From Methylovulum sp. (lineage in GTDB: Bacteria > Pseudomonadota > Gammaproteobacteria > Methylococcales > Methylomonadaceae), in contig JACXTQ010000338.1 in NCBI GenBank assembly GCA_016919605.1, positions 1 through 9,893 on the forward strand: a stretch of 9,893 bases of DNA, given 5' to 3'. This document shows, piece after piece, positions 1 to 5,876 of the stretch. Numbering within the stretch: position 1 is the first letter of the stretch; every line of letters starts with the position of its first letter. Both the position numbers and the translations under genes were made by a program. The notes beneath the pieces were generated by a model. That model had not been told where the DNA came from. It worked only from the letters and a program-made list of their open reading frames with translations, and ran no database searches.

Positions 1-222
1 CATAATTTCGGCATCAATTATGACAAGACCCTAATGGCGTTGTTCAGTAATTTTGCCAATAACTGGCAGATGATTATTGAGAATTACGACCACCGTTTCT
101 TTCTGATGTGGAAATACTACCTGCTCTCCTGTGCAGGGGCGTTCCGGGCGCGTGACAACCAGTTGTGGCAGTTGGTGTTGTCAAAAAGCGGCGTACCTGG
201 GGGGTATGTTTCGGTGCGCTAA
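1..222 (+). CDS. cfa: Cyclopropane-fatty-acyl-phospholipid synthase, C-terminal end (partial)
   Basis: This is the last 73 residues of a gene that enters from the left edge; frame 1 is open from base 1 to a TAA. The peptide starts HNFGINYDKTLMAL and contains a YYLLSCAGAFRARDNQLWQ segment. Both match the end of CFA synthase: the HNFG...YD.TLMAW helix and the conserved CAGAFRAR.. QLWQ block just before the C-terminus. The enzyme transfers a methylene group from S-adenosylmethionine to cis double bonds of unsaturated phospholipid acyl chains at the inner membrane, which modifies membrane stability under stress. The catalytic and SAM-binding parts lie outside the window, so activity cannot be judged. 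The internal ATG at base 34 is not a start, because conserved family sequence continues upstream of it. The gene converges on the cupin/tsaB pair, with a hairpin between them. Confidence 0.93.
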   Translation, partial: HNFGINYDKTLMALFSNFANNWQMIIENYDHRFFLMWKYYLLSCAGAFRARDNQLWQLVLSKSGVPGGYVSVR

Positions 223-256
223 AACCGTCTTAAAGATTACCACACTCGAATACCTA

Positions 257-287
257 TTGGAGCACACCGCCTAGCGGTGTGCTCCAA
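257..287. terminator. Perfect 14-bp hairpin between convergent genes
   Basis: TTGGAGCACACCGC (257-270) and GCGGTGTGCTCCAA (274-287) are exact reverse complements around a 3-nt CTA loop. The hairpin lies 34 bp past the cfa stop and 7 bp past the cupin stop on the opposite strand, the usual place for a bidirectional terminator. Neither side has a clear run of T, so a canonical intrinsic terminator is not proven. It could act with Rho or serve as an RNA-stabilising stem. Confidence 0.6.
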
Positions 288-294
288 CAGGATT

Positions 295-660
295 TCATGC
301 CATCGCTTCATATACCTCATGCCGAAAACGCGGTGAACAAATCGCTAAGAACACCAAGTCATCATCACCGATATTGGTGATCTGTTGCGGACACAGCGGC
401 GGAATAATGACCACATCCCCCGCTTTCAGGACTTGCGCGGCCAAACCGCCAATTTCGACCCGCGCCGCCCCTGCCAGCATCACATAGCGTTCCGCTACAC
501 CTTGCAGGCGGTGCAGTTTGGTGGTGACTCCCGGCCTGACCCGCGCCCTGGCTATCGAGACATCGGCATCATCGGCGGTGTTGGACAACTCCAAAATAAA
601 ACAGCCTTCGTCAAAATAATACTCGTCATCTTCATTGGCTTTTACTATTTTTGCTTGCAT
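295..660 (-). CDS. Small single-domain cupin protein
   Basis: This 121-residue protein is one cupin beta-barrel. Motif 1 is seen around residues 44-64: G44, H50, E57 and G64, ending ERYVMLAGAARVEIGG. Motif 2 spans residues 81-96: GDVVIIPP, then Q92/Q93 and N96. Only His50 and Glu57 of the usual metal ligands are present. The second His of motif 1 and the His of motif 2 are replaced, so metal binding may be weak or different. Similar proteins are annotated as cupin-2 or mannose-6-phosphate isomerase-like, usually without a known substrate. The start overlaps the end of tsaB by 29 bp and a GGAG lies about 10 bases upstream, so the two are probably co-transcribed and translationally linked. No function should be inferred beyond small-molecule or sugar-like binding. 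Confidence 0.85.
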   Translation of the reverse strand: MQAKIVKANEDDEYYFDEGCFILELSNTADDADVSIARARVRPGVTTKLHRLQGVAERYVMLAGAARVEIGGLAAQVLKAGDVVIIPPLCPQQITNIGDDDLVFLAICSPRFRHEVYEAMA

Positions 661-1351
661 AACTTAAACGCTCCGATTCTTTTTTGGCGACTTTATCGCG
701 CAAATAAACGGGCATGGCGCGTTCTACGGGCAATGCCTGTTGCTTTGCAAAGCCGCGTTTGCCTAAGACCGCTATCGCCCGCGCCCTAGGCAACGGGGTG
801 GTTTCGTAATGACTGACTTGTTCGCTCAATTGCCCCAGTAAGACGGGCGCATATACGCCCCAACCCGTGCCAAGGCCAACCCCAAAGAGGTCGGGGAATT
901 CTATCAGCTCAGGCGGTGTGACCACTTCTTCGCCAATAAGTTGCGCAAAACCGTCGGCATCGCGCTGGTAAACGCCCCAAAAAATCTCCCCCATCCGTGC
1001 GTCCATCGCTACAAAAGCGACATTAACGTCATGTTGGTCAAAATAATCTTGGGCGATGGCGGCTAAAGTCGATACCGGCATAACCTGCAAATCCAACCCT
1101 AAGGCCAGCCCTTGCATAATGCCTGTGGCGATGCGCACGCCCGTAAAAGACCCGGGGCCACGGCCAAACGCCAAGCCATCCAAATCGGCGGGCTGCAAAC
1201 CCGCTTCTCTCATGAGTTCATCCACCATCGGCAAGATCAGTTGCGTGTGTTCCTTGCTGGCCAAGGCATAGCGCTCATGGATAACGCCATTGACGGACAA
1301 TGCCGCCGAGCAAGCATCGGTTGCGGTTTCTACGGCGAGTAGTTTTATCAT
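632..1351 (-). CDS. tsaB: tRNA threonylcarbamoyladenosine biosynthesis protein TsaB
   Basis: This 239-residue protein has an ASKHA-type fold and opens MIKLLAVETATDACSAAL. It carries the TsaB signature GRGPGSFTGVRIATG at about 64-78, the DARMGEIFWGVY block at about 117-128 and a C-terminal PVYLRDKVAKK segment like that of E. coli TsaB (231 residues). TsaB acts with TsaD and TsaE in the complex that transfers threonylcarbamoyl, made by TsaC, onto A37 of tRNAs that read ANN codons. TsaB itself is the structural, non-catalytic partner of TsaD. An AAGGA ribosome site (1360-1364) lies 8 bases before the ATG, which supports this start. The 3' end overlaps the cupin gene by 29 bp. The Ser/Lys-rich tail after the conserved end is slightly longer than in E. 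coli. The identity is firm. Confidence 0.96.
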   Translation of the reverse strand: MIKLLAVETATDACSAALSVNGVIHERYALASKEHTQLILPMVDELMREAGLQPADLDGLAFGRGPGSFTGVRIATGIMQGLALGLDLQVMPVSTLAAIAQDYFDQHDVNVAFVAMDARMGEIFWGVYQRDADGFAQLIGEEVVTPPELIEFPDLFGVGLGTGWGVYAPVLLGQLSEQVSHYETTPLPRARAIAVLGKRGFAKQQALPVERAMPVYLRDKVAKKESERLSYASKNSKSQ

Positions 1352-1678
1352 GGTTTAGATCCTTATTGAAAGATTGGTTTTAAAACTGACATAAGCACGA
1401 AAGGCATTAAGATTTTCCCGCTTTGGTGGTTATAGGATCAAATGCGGCGGTTAATGGGAGGAGTTGACTATGGGATTGTTGGGATGTTTTCTAAGAAAAA
1501 TCTCATTTTATGAGGCACATTGGGTTAACAAAAGGGAAACTGCCCTTAAAGAGCGCTTTTAAAACACGTTCTTATTTTATTGCCAAGTCTGTAGTAGTGA
1601 GGATGTAAATATATATGGGTACGTTGACAGCTTACCGTAAAAGGCTTAACTGATGCTTAATGCTGATAAGAAAAACTC
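1352..1678. other. Spacer between tsaB and the helicase gene
   Basis: This 327-bp region is more AT-rich than its flanks and has no long ORF on either strand. It should hold the tsaB promoter (minus strand) and the 3' end of the helicase transcript. No obvious intrinsic terminator follows the helicase stop; only TTTTTC occurs there, without a clear stem. A short imperfect stem, AAGGG/CCCTT around AAACTG, lies near 1520-1550. The only candidate gene is a 30-codon plus-strand ORF at 1470-1562, listed separately. Confidence 0.5.
1470..1562 (+). CDS. Possible 30-residue small protein behind a strong ribosome site
   Basis: The ATG is preceded by GGGAGGAG (1456-1463) with a 6-base gap, one of the best ribosome sites in the window. 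It opens a 30-codon frame ending in TAA. The peptide begins MGLLGCFLRKISF and ends KRETALKERF: a short hydrophobic N-terminus with a Cys, then a basic and amphipathic half. I do not recognise a family. It lies antisense to nothing and occupies the middle of the spacer between two minus-strand genes. I could not identify a convincing promoter, and a chance ORF is a real alternative. Conservation of the start, frame and ribosome site in relatives would decide it. Confidence 0.3.
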   Translation: MGLLGCFLRKISFYEAHWVNKRETALKERF

Positions 1679-3586
1679 TCATTCCATAAAAAACGCCTGC
1701 ACATCCTTAATGTCACGGCTACGCCGCATAGGCGGTACACTGTCCAAAAACAATTGCCCGTAAGCGCGTTTCAGAAGACGCGGATCACAGACCATCAACA
1801 CGCCTCGGTCATTTTCATCGCGGATCAAACGGCCTATGCCTTGCCTTAAGGCAATCACGGCGGCGGGGATTTGATGCTCGAAAAACGGGTTTTTGCCTTG
1901 TTGGGTCATCGCGTCCAAACGCGCTTTTAACACCGGATCGCCGGGCGAGGCAAACGGCAGTTTGTCGATAATCACGCACGATAAGGCTTCGCCACGGACA
2001 TCGACCCCTTCCCAAAAACTCGCCGTACCTAACAACACGGCATTGCCGGCTTTTTTAAATTGCTCCAGCAATTGCGCTTTGGGGCGGCTGCCTTGCACCA
2101 ACAGGGGATAGTCGAGCTGGCCTTTCAGCAGGCTTTCCGCCTGTTGCAAGGCGCGGTGGCTGGTGAACAGGAAAAACGCCCGGCCTTTGCTGGCGTGCAA
2201 AACGGGCAACACAAACTCGACAATCAACGGGATAAAGTTGGGGGCATTGGGGTGCGGCAAACCTTTAGGATGATAAAACAGCGATTGCTGGGGATAATCG
2301 AACGGGCTGCCCCAGCTTTGGCTACGCGCTTCGGTCAGCCCCAAATGAGTGGCAAAATGGTCAAAGGTATTGGCGACACTGAGGGTTGCCGAGGTAAAAA
2401 TCCACGTGGCCTTATGATGCTGCATAAACAACCGGAATTCGCTGGCAATATCCAAAGGGGTGCGGCTTAAGGTGAAGGTTTTACGGTGCACCTCATACCA
2501 GCGTATCCATTTGCCGCTGTTATCCTCCAAAATAAGCAGGAATTGTTGCAGCAGTTCATGGGCGCGTTTAAAACAGGTTTCCAGCCCCTTGGTCTTTACC
2601 GAAGCCAGCTCCAATTGTGCATCCAGGCGTTGCAATTGCGCTTTGACCGCTTGCAAACCCGCCATGATTTTGGGGTTGCGCTCCAATTCCTGCCATTCAC
2701 CACGTTTTAGCTCCAACCCAAACGCTAGGCGCAAGTCTTTAATTTCATGCTCCAAGTCTTCGGCGGCGGCGCGTAAAGCGGGAATATCGGTGGCATCTTG
2801 GAAATATTCGATCAGCGTATCCTGTGCCAAATCGTTCAGTTGCTTGGCTCCGATGTTAATACCCAAAAAATTGGAGGCGACATCGGCCAATTGGTGCGCC
2901 TCGTCAATAATCACCACTTCGGCATTAGGTAGCAACTCGCCAAAACCATTGTCACGGATTGACCAATCGGCGCACAATAGATGGTGGTTAACCACCAGCA
3001 CCTCAGCTTCTTGGGCTTTTTTGCGGGCTTTGACCAGAAAACATTCGGCATAATCGGGGCAGTCTTGGCCTAAGCAATTTTCCACGGTGGAGGTCGCCAA
3101 ATACCACACCGGGCTGGTTTCCGGCACATCGGCGATGTCGGCAATATCACCAGTCTGGGTACGCTTGCCCCAGGCATTGATTTTTGCCAGCGCCGCTGCA
3201 TCTTCTTTGCTAAAGCCCATATTGGAGGTAAGGGCGTTTTTTAGCCGATAGGTGCAAAGATAATTGCTGCGCCCTTTAAGCAACGCCGCCATAAACGGGG
3301 TTGGCATCGCTTTGCGCAGCACCGGCAAGTCTTTGTTAAACAATTGGTCTTGCAGGTTTTTAGTGCCTGTGGACACCAGCACTTTTTGCCCTGACAACAA
3401 AGCGGGTACTAAATAAGCAAAGGTTTTGCCCGTACCGGTACCGGCTTCGGCCAGCAAATGCTTATGGTCGGCAATGGCTGCCTGTATCGCCTGTGCCATT
3501 TCCAATTGCGCGGCACGCGGCTGGTAGCCTTTGATGACAGCCGCCAACGCGCCTGTGTGGCTAAAAAAAGAAGCTAATTCGGTCAC
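1679..3586 (-). CDS. yoaA: YoaA/DinG-family ATP-dependent DNA helicase with Fe-S cluster
   Basis: This is an XPD-like superfamily 2 helicase. From the GTG start it is 635 residues, close to E. coli YoaA (636). In order it shows Walker A EAGTGTGKT (47-55), four cysteines fitting a 4Fe-4S cluster (C111, C171, C176, C182), NHHLL (200-204), the DEAH box in VIIDEAHQL (228-231), FTSATL (397-402), GTASFWEGVDVRGEAL and the motif VI QGIGRLIRDENDRG. The family unwinds DNA 5' to 3'; E. coli YoaA binds the clamp-loader subunit chi and aids recovery from replication damage. The same frame is open upstream to an ATG at 3658. I prefer GTG 3586 because the family N-terminus aligns there and it overlaps the stop of an upstream small ORF as GTGA. 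Neither start has a strong ribosome site, so 3619 or 3658 remain possible. Confidence 0.93.
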   Translation of the reverse strand: MTELASFFSHTGALAAVIKGYQPRAAQLEMAQAIQAAIADHKHLLAEAGTGTGKTFAYLVPALLSGQKVLVSTGTKNLQDQLFNKDLPVLRKAMPTPFMAALLKGRSNYLCTYRLKNALTSNMGFSKEDAAALAKINAWGKRTQTGDIADIADVPETSPVWYLATSTVENCLGQDCPDYAECFLVKARKKAQEAEVLVVNHHLLCADWSIRDNGFGELLPNAEVVIIDEAHQLADVASNFLGINIGAKQLNDLAQDTLIEYFQDATDIPALRAAAEDLEHEIKDLRLAFGLELKRGEWQELERNPKIMAGLQAVKAQLQRLDAQLELASVKTKGLETCFKRAHELLQQFLLILEDNSGKWIRWYEVHRKTFTLSRTPLDIASEFRLFMQHHKATWIFTSATLSVANTFDHFATHLGLTEARSQSWGSPFDYPQQSLFYHPKGLPHPNAPNFIPLIVEFVLPVLHASKGRAFFLFTSHRALQQAESLLKGQLDYPLLVQGSRPKAQLLEQFKKAGNAVLLGTASFWEGVDVRGEALSCVIIDKLPFASPGDPVLKARLDAMTQQGKNPFFEHQIPAAVIALRQGIGRLIRDENDRGVLMVCDPRLLKRAYGQLFLDSVPPMRRSRDIKDVQAFFME

Positions 3587-3708
3587 GGGATAACTATCGG
3601 AATGCCTAAAACCCTGCATAGTAGGGCAATATGCGTAAGAATGCCATGCCAAAGCCACACAAAAATACCCGACAGTGCGGTGAACTCCATTAACATTGCA
3701 TTATCCAT
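3583..3708 (-). CDS. Possible 41-residue hydrophobic leader ORF coupled to the helicase
   Basis: This minus-strand frame lies directly upstream of the helicase and in a different frame. It begins MDNAMLMEFTALSG and continues as one hydrophobic stretch (about residues 9-40: IFVWLWHGIL, then THIALLCRVLGIPIVIP). Its TGA overlaps the GTG I take as the helicase start in the arrangement GTGA, a classic signature of translational coupling. Three in-frame ATGs (3708, 3696, 3690) could start it; none has a good ribosome site. It could be a real single-span micro-protein, a leader that sets helicase translation, or a chance frame. The longer helicase ORF from 3658 would run through the same bases, and then this call would fall. 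Confidence 0.3.
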   Translation of the reverse strand: MDNAMLMEFTALSGIFVWLWHGILTHIALLCRVLGIPIVIP

Positions 3709-3734
3709 AGTAAATAATCTGCTGATATCCCTTT

Positions 3735-3740
3735 AGGAGG
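3735..3740 (+). promoter_or_regulatory. Ribosome binding site of the Slp-family gene
   Basis: AGGAGG sits 5 bases before the ATG at 3746 and fixes that start. The 86-bp spacer upstream, between divergent genes, is AT-rich (for example TTAACA near 3690 and TAAATAAT near 3711) and probably holds both promoters. I could not assign -35/-10 boxes with confidence. Confidence 0.75.
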
Positions 3741-3745
3741 GCGAT

Positions 3746-4279
3746 ATGAAACACTGTGCACTGATGTTTTTTTTGCTGCTGACGGCTTGCTCGACACTGC
3801 CGCCCGCGATCACCCAGGCCCCTTCGTATGATTTATCTTATTTTGAGGCCAGCCAAAACATGGACAACTATAAAAACGCGCCCGTGCGTTGGGGTGGGGT
3901 GGTGGTCGATGTCGCTAACGAGCAAAACCGCAGCCTTATCCAAATACTGTCCTATCCTTTAAACGGCCAAGGCCGGCCGCTGACCGACCAACCCCACCAA
4001 GGCCGCTTTGTCATCACCTCACCGGAATTTTTAGACCCGGCGGTGTATGAAAAAGACAGTCCAATCACCGTTGCCGGTGTGCTGGTAGGTAGTATCGAGC
4101 GTACCGTAGATAAGAAAATCCTACATTTGCCATTGTTAACTGTGACCGCCATGCACTTGTGGCCAACTGATTATTATGCCAACAGCCCTGCTTATGGTGG
4201 CTATGGCACGTTTAATTCCTATTATGGCTATCAAGGCTGGGGCTTTTATCGACCCATTTTTTTTCCGCCACCACGTTGA
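3746..4279 (+). CDS. Slp-family outer-membrane lipoprotein
   Basis: This 177-residue protein starts with a lipoprotein signal peptide: basic MKH, a hydrophobic FFLLL core and lipobox LTAC with Cys15. The mature part carries the Slp-family core: NYKNAPVRWGGVVVDV (about 42-57), LSYPLNGQGRP, GRFVITSPEFLDPAVYEKDSPITVAG and VGSIER, then the LPLLTVTAMHLWP end. The tail (about 158-177) is rich in Tyr and Gly and ends in FFPPPR. Slp-family proteins are lipid-anchored outer-membrane proteins linked to starvation or stationary phase in E. coli; their molecular role is not settled. Residue +2 after the Cys is Ser, not the Asp inner-membrane retention signal, so outer-membrane sorting is expected. The helicase gene is divergent, and the nearby tsaB-yoaA-slp grouping is also seen in E. 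coli (yeaY-tsaB-yoaA). Confidence 0.92.
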   Translation: MKHCALMFFLLLTACSTLPPAITQAPSYDLSYFEASQNMDNYKNAPVRWGGVVVDVANEQNRSLIQILSYPLNGQGRPLTDQPHQGRFVITSPEFLDPAVYEKDSPITVAGVLVGSIERTVDKKILHLPLLTVTAMHLWPTDYYANSPAYGGYGTFNSYYGYQGWGFYRPIFFPPPR

Positions 4280-4297
4280 GCAGGCGATAACAGACCT

Positions 4298-4345
4298 AGC
4301 CACTTAAGCCAATAGCATGACCGTTTCTGTGCAGTTTAAGTGGCT
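4298..4345. terminator. Inverted repeat between convergent lipoprotein genes
   Basis: AGCCACTTAA (4298-4307) and TTAAGTGGCT (4336-4345) are exact reverse complements separated by 28 bases. The pair lies just past the slp stop and just past the stop of the convergent small lipoprotein gene, as expected for a shared terminator. The long loop and lack of a T-run make intrinsic termination uncertain. Confidence 0.4.
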
Positions 4346-4358
4346 CATCGGAAATCTA

Positions 4359-4568
4359 TCAATCCCAATCGCGGTCATGCCAACCCATTCTTGGATGATG
4401 CCAGCCCCATCCGTAACGCGGATGTTGCCTCCAGATATAGCCTGGCGCGGGGCGAGGGTACGTAGGGGCGATTCTCACCCCCACCCCAACCGGATGGACA
4501 CGGGGCGGGTCAACGACACATCCGTTTAATGACAGAGCCAAACCAATTGCTATGATAATGGTTTTCAT
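4359..4568 (-). CDS. Small Trp/His-rich lipoprotein (YXWGXW-like)
   Basis: This 69-residue protein has a clear lipoprotein signal: MKTIIIAIGLALS and lipobox LNGC with Cys17. The mature peptide of 53 residues is rich in Pro, Arg, His, Gly and Trp and ends in a PGYIWRQHPRYGWGWHHP-like stretch followed by RMGWHDRDWD. This resembles the small secreted or lipid-anchored proteins with WxxG/YxWGxW repeats found in many proteobacteria, whose role is unknown. The His-rich tail could bind metal, but that is inference. The ribosome site is weak (a GGA about 12 bases before the ATG). It is in the same direction as the genes to its right but 233 bp from them, so it may have its own promoter. It converges on the Slp gene. 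Confidence 0.75.
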   Translation of the reverse strand: MKTIIIAIGLALSLNGCVVDPPRVHPVGVGVRIAPTYPRPAPGYIWRQHPRYGWGWHHPRMGWHDRDWD

Positions 4569-4801
4569 AATGATATATCCGTGAATTCAACGCCCAAATA
4601 GCTTCACTGACTAAGGCCACCCGCATTTTAAAAGGGCACTCCCCAGCCTACAAGCCGCCAACCGTTTACCTTATACGCAGGCTAACCGTTAGCCCTAAAC
4701 GATAACTGTTTTTAGGTTGACCCACAGCTTGGAAAGCAAAAATCGCGATAAGTTCGATAATCCGGGATATTTATGCCTAATGTTAAATAAGCGAGAGACC
4801 A
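4569..4801. other. Spacer with two small hairpins
   Basis: This 233-bp region has no gene I can support. It contains a perfect odd palindrome, GGCTAAC-C-GTTAGCC (4680-4694). Next to it is a second short inverted repeat, CCTAAA (4694-4699) and TTTAGG (4711-4716). Both lie downstream of the 200-residue lipoprotein gene on the minus strand and could end that transcript, although no T-run follows. The region also probably holds the promoter of the small lipoprotein gene. Confidence 0.4.
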
Positions 4802-5404
4802 TTAATGTCCTAGCGTCCCCTTAGCACTACCAATAGCCTTAAGAAACCCTTGAATATAATTGCTCGGCAAGTCTATCTGTTCATAAGGCTTTGATTCGGA
4901 ACTCAACAGTAAATGCAAACCCGCCACTTGCGCCTGTTCCAACTCAGCTTTCGATAGGCTCAAGCTCAGCTCATCCCGATAAATGCAGGAGGAAATTAAG
5001 CTGTTAAAAATTTGGCAACGTTCGGCGATATGTTTCTGTTGGCTTAAGGCGCGACTGGATTGGCCGGAGAATTCGGCAAAATCATAATGCCGGATAGCGC
5101 CGCCATAATTGGCATCAATCAACAAACGGAACCCCGGATTGGGTTCGGGCGCGGAAGGTTCCGGTGCAACGAGGCGGTAATTTAGGGTATCGTAGCCAAA
5201 AAATAAAATACGGTATTGGCTGGCGTGTAAGGCGGGGGCGAACCATGAAAAACCTTGTTTATCAGGTATCTTGCTATGCTCCACCCAGCACGCCACTTTA
5301 TCGGCTGGAGCTTCCCTGACATTATTGGCGCAGGCGGACAATAACCCGCACCACAGTAGCCAAAATACGGGGCAAACAGAGGGGACAGGATGATTGTTCA
5401 TCAT
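4802..5404 (-). CDS. Lipoprotein of unknown function
   Basis: This 200-residue protein starts with a signal segment, VCPVFWLLWCGLL, and lipobox LSAC with Cys25. The start could be either of two adjacent ATGs; GAGGTG 4 bases upstream favours the first. The mature protein has about 176 residues, mixed alpha/beta in character. Three further cysteines (in KVACWVE, AERCQIF and SSCIYRD) could form a disulphide. There is also a Tyr/Phe-rich stretch, SQYRILFFGYDTLNYRL. I recognise no domain. Ala at +2 suggests outer-membrane sorting. The gene starts only 30 bp after the small membrane-protein gene and in the same direction, so it is probably in one transcript with it and the kinase-like gene. That suggests an envelope partner of the Sel1 protein, which is inference only. 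Confidence 0.75.
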   Translation of the reverse strand: MMNNHPVPSVCPVFWLLWCGLLSACANNVREAPADKVACWVEHSKIPDKQGFSWFAPALHASQYRILFFGYDTLNYRLVAPEPSAPEPNPGFRLLIDANYGGAIRHYDFAEFSGQSSRALSQQKHIAERCQIFNSLISSCIYRDELSLSLSKAELEQAQVAGLHLLLSSESKPYEQIDLPSNYIQGFLKAIGSAKGTLGH

Positions 5405-5434
5405 GTTGCACCTCTATAATAACGTTGATGGCGC

Positions 5435-5785
5435 TTACCGCGAACTAGGCGGTGACAGTAGCGCGAATAACAAAAAGATGACTACCAGTAAAGGCCAAAA
5501 AAACGGTGCGATCAGAAACACACCGAGCAAGGCGATAAACAGGACGGTTAAGAATATCACCAAACCGACCCCAAAGAACAGCAATACCGCCACTATGGCA
5601 CTGATTAACAGGACAATTAAAGCGCTGGGGACTGCCGCAAACCGGATCACGGCATTATCGACCTGTTGGCCGTTAACAATAAGCTTAAGCACACCGACAT
5701 CAGGATGGAACAGGTAACTCAATAGGGCGACCAATACGCCCATGACCAAGACCGTGGTGATAAGAGGATGGCGTTGCAATGTCAT
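5435..5785 (-). CDS. Small integral membrane protein, three predicted spans
   Basis: This 116-residue protein begins MTLQRHPLITT. The frame is open further upstream, into the kinase-like gene. I chose ATG 5785 because AGGAG lies 5 bases before it and because the upstream extension (rich in Cys, Lys and Arg) looks like read-out of non-coding DNA. Membrane spans are visible at about 9-26 (VLVMGVLVALLSYLF), 54-80 and 83-110; the last two are almost wholly aliphatic and carry no charge until the final Arg. A loop of about 28 residues between spans 1 and 2 holds the only polar part (VNGQQVDNAVIRF). No family is recognised. The gene follows the pseudokinase-Sel1 gene after 91 bp and precedes the lipoprotein gene by 30 bp, so the three are likely to work together at the membrane. 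Confidence 0.75.
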   Translation of the reverse strand: MTLQRHPLITTVLVMGVLVALLSYLFHPDVGVLKLIVNGQQVDNAVIRFAAVPSALIVLLISAIVAVLLFFGVGLVIFLTVLFIALLGVFLIAPFFWPLLVVIFLLFALLSPPSSR

Positions 5786-5876
5786 GACGGCTCCTAAAGC
5801 AGGGGGATTTACTCTATCAACAAACGACCTGTCATAACGGGATTGGTTGCATTTTATCCGTTTGTAACTTACGCAC

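Noticed and set aside
34..222. A separate 62-codon gene at the left edge
   Set aside because: The same frame is open back to base 1 and the upstream codons encode the conserved HNFG...YDKTL part of CFA synthase, so it is only the end of that gene.
2060..3053. Long plus-strand open frames inside the helicase gene
   Set aside because: They are antisense to strongly conserved helicase motifs, and their translations are low-complexity Ser/Ala/Arg/Gln-rich strings typical of shadow frames.
3587..3658. 24-residue N-terminal extension of the helicase starting at ATG 3658
   Set aside because: It lies beyond the family's usual N-terminus and has no good ribosome site; GTG 3586 gives the YoaA length. 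It is kept as an alternative, not as the main call.
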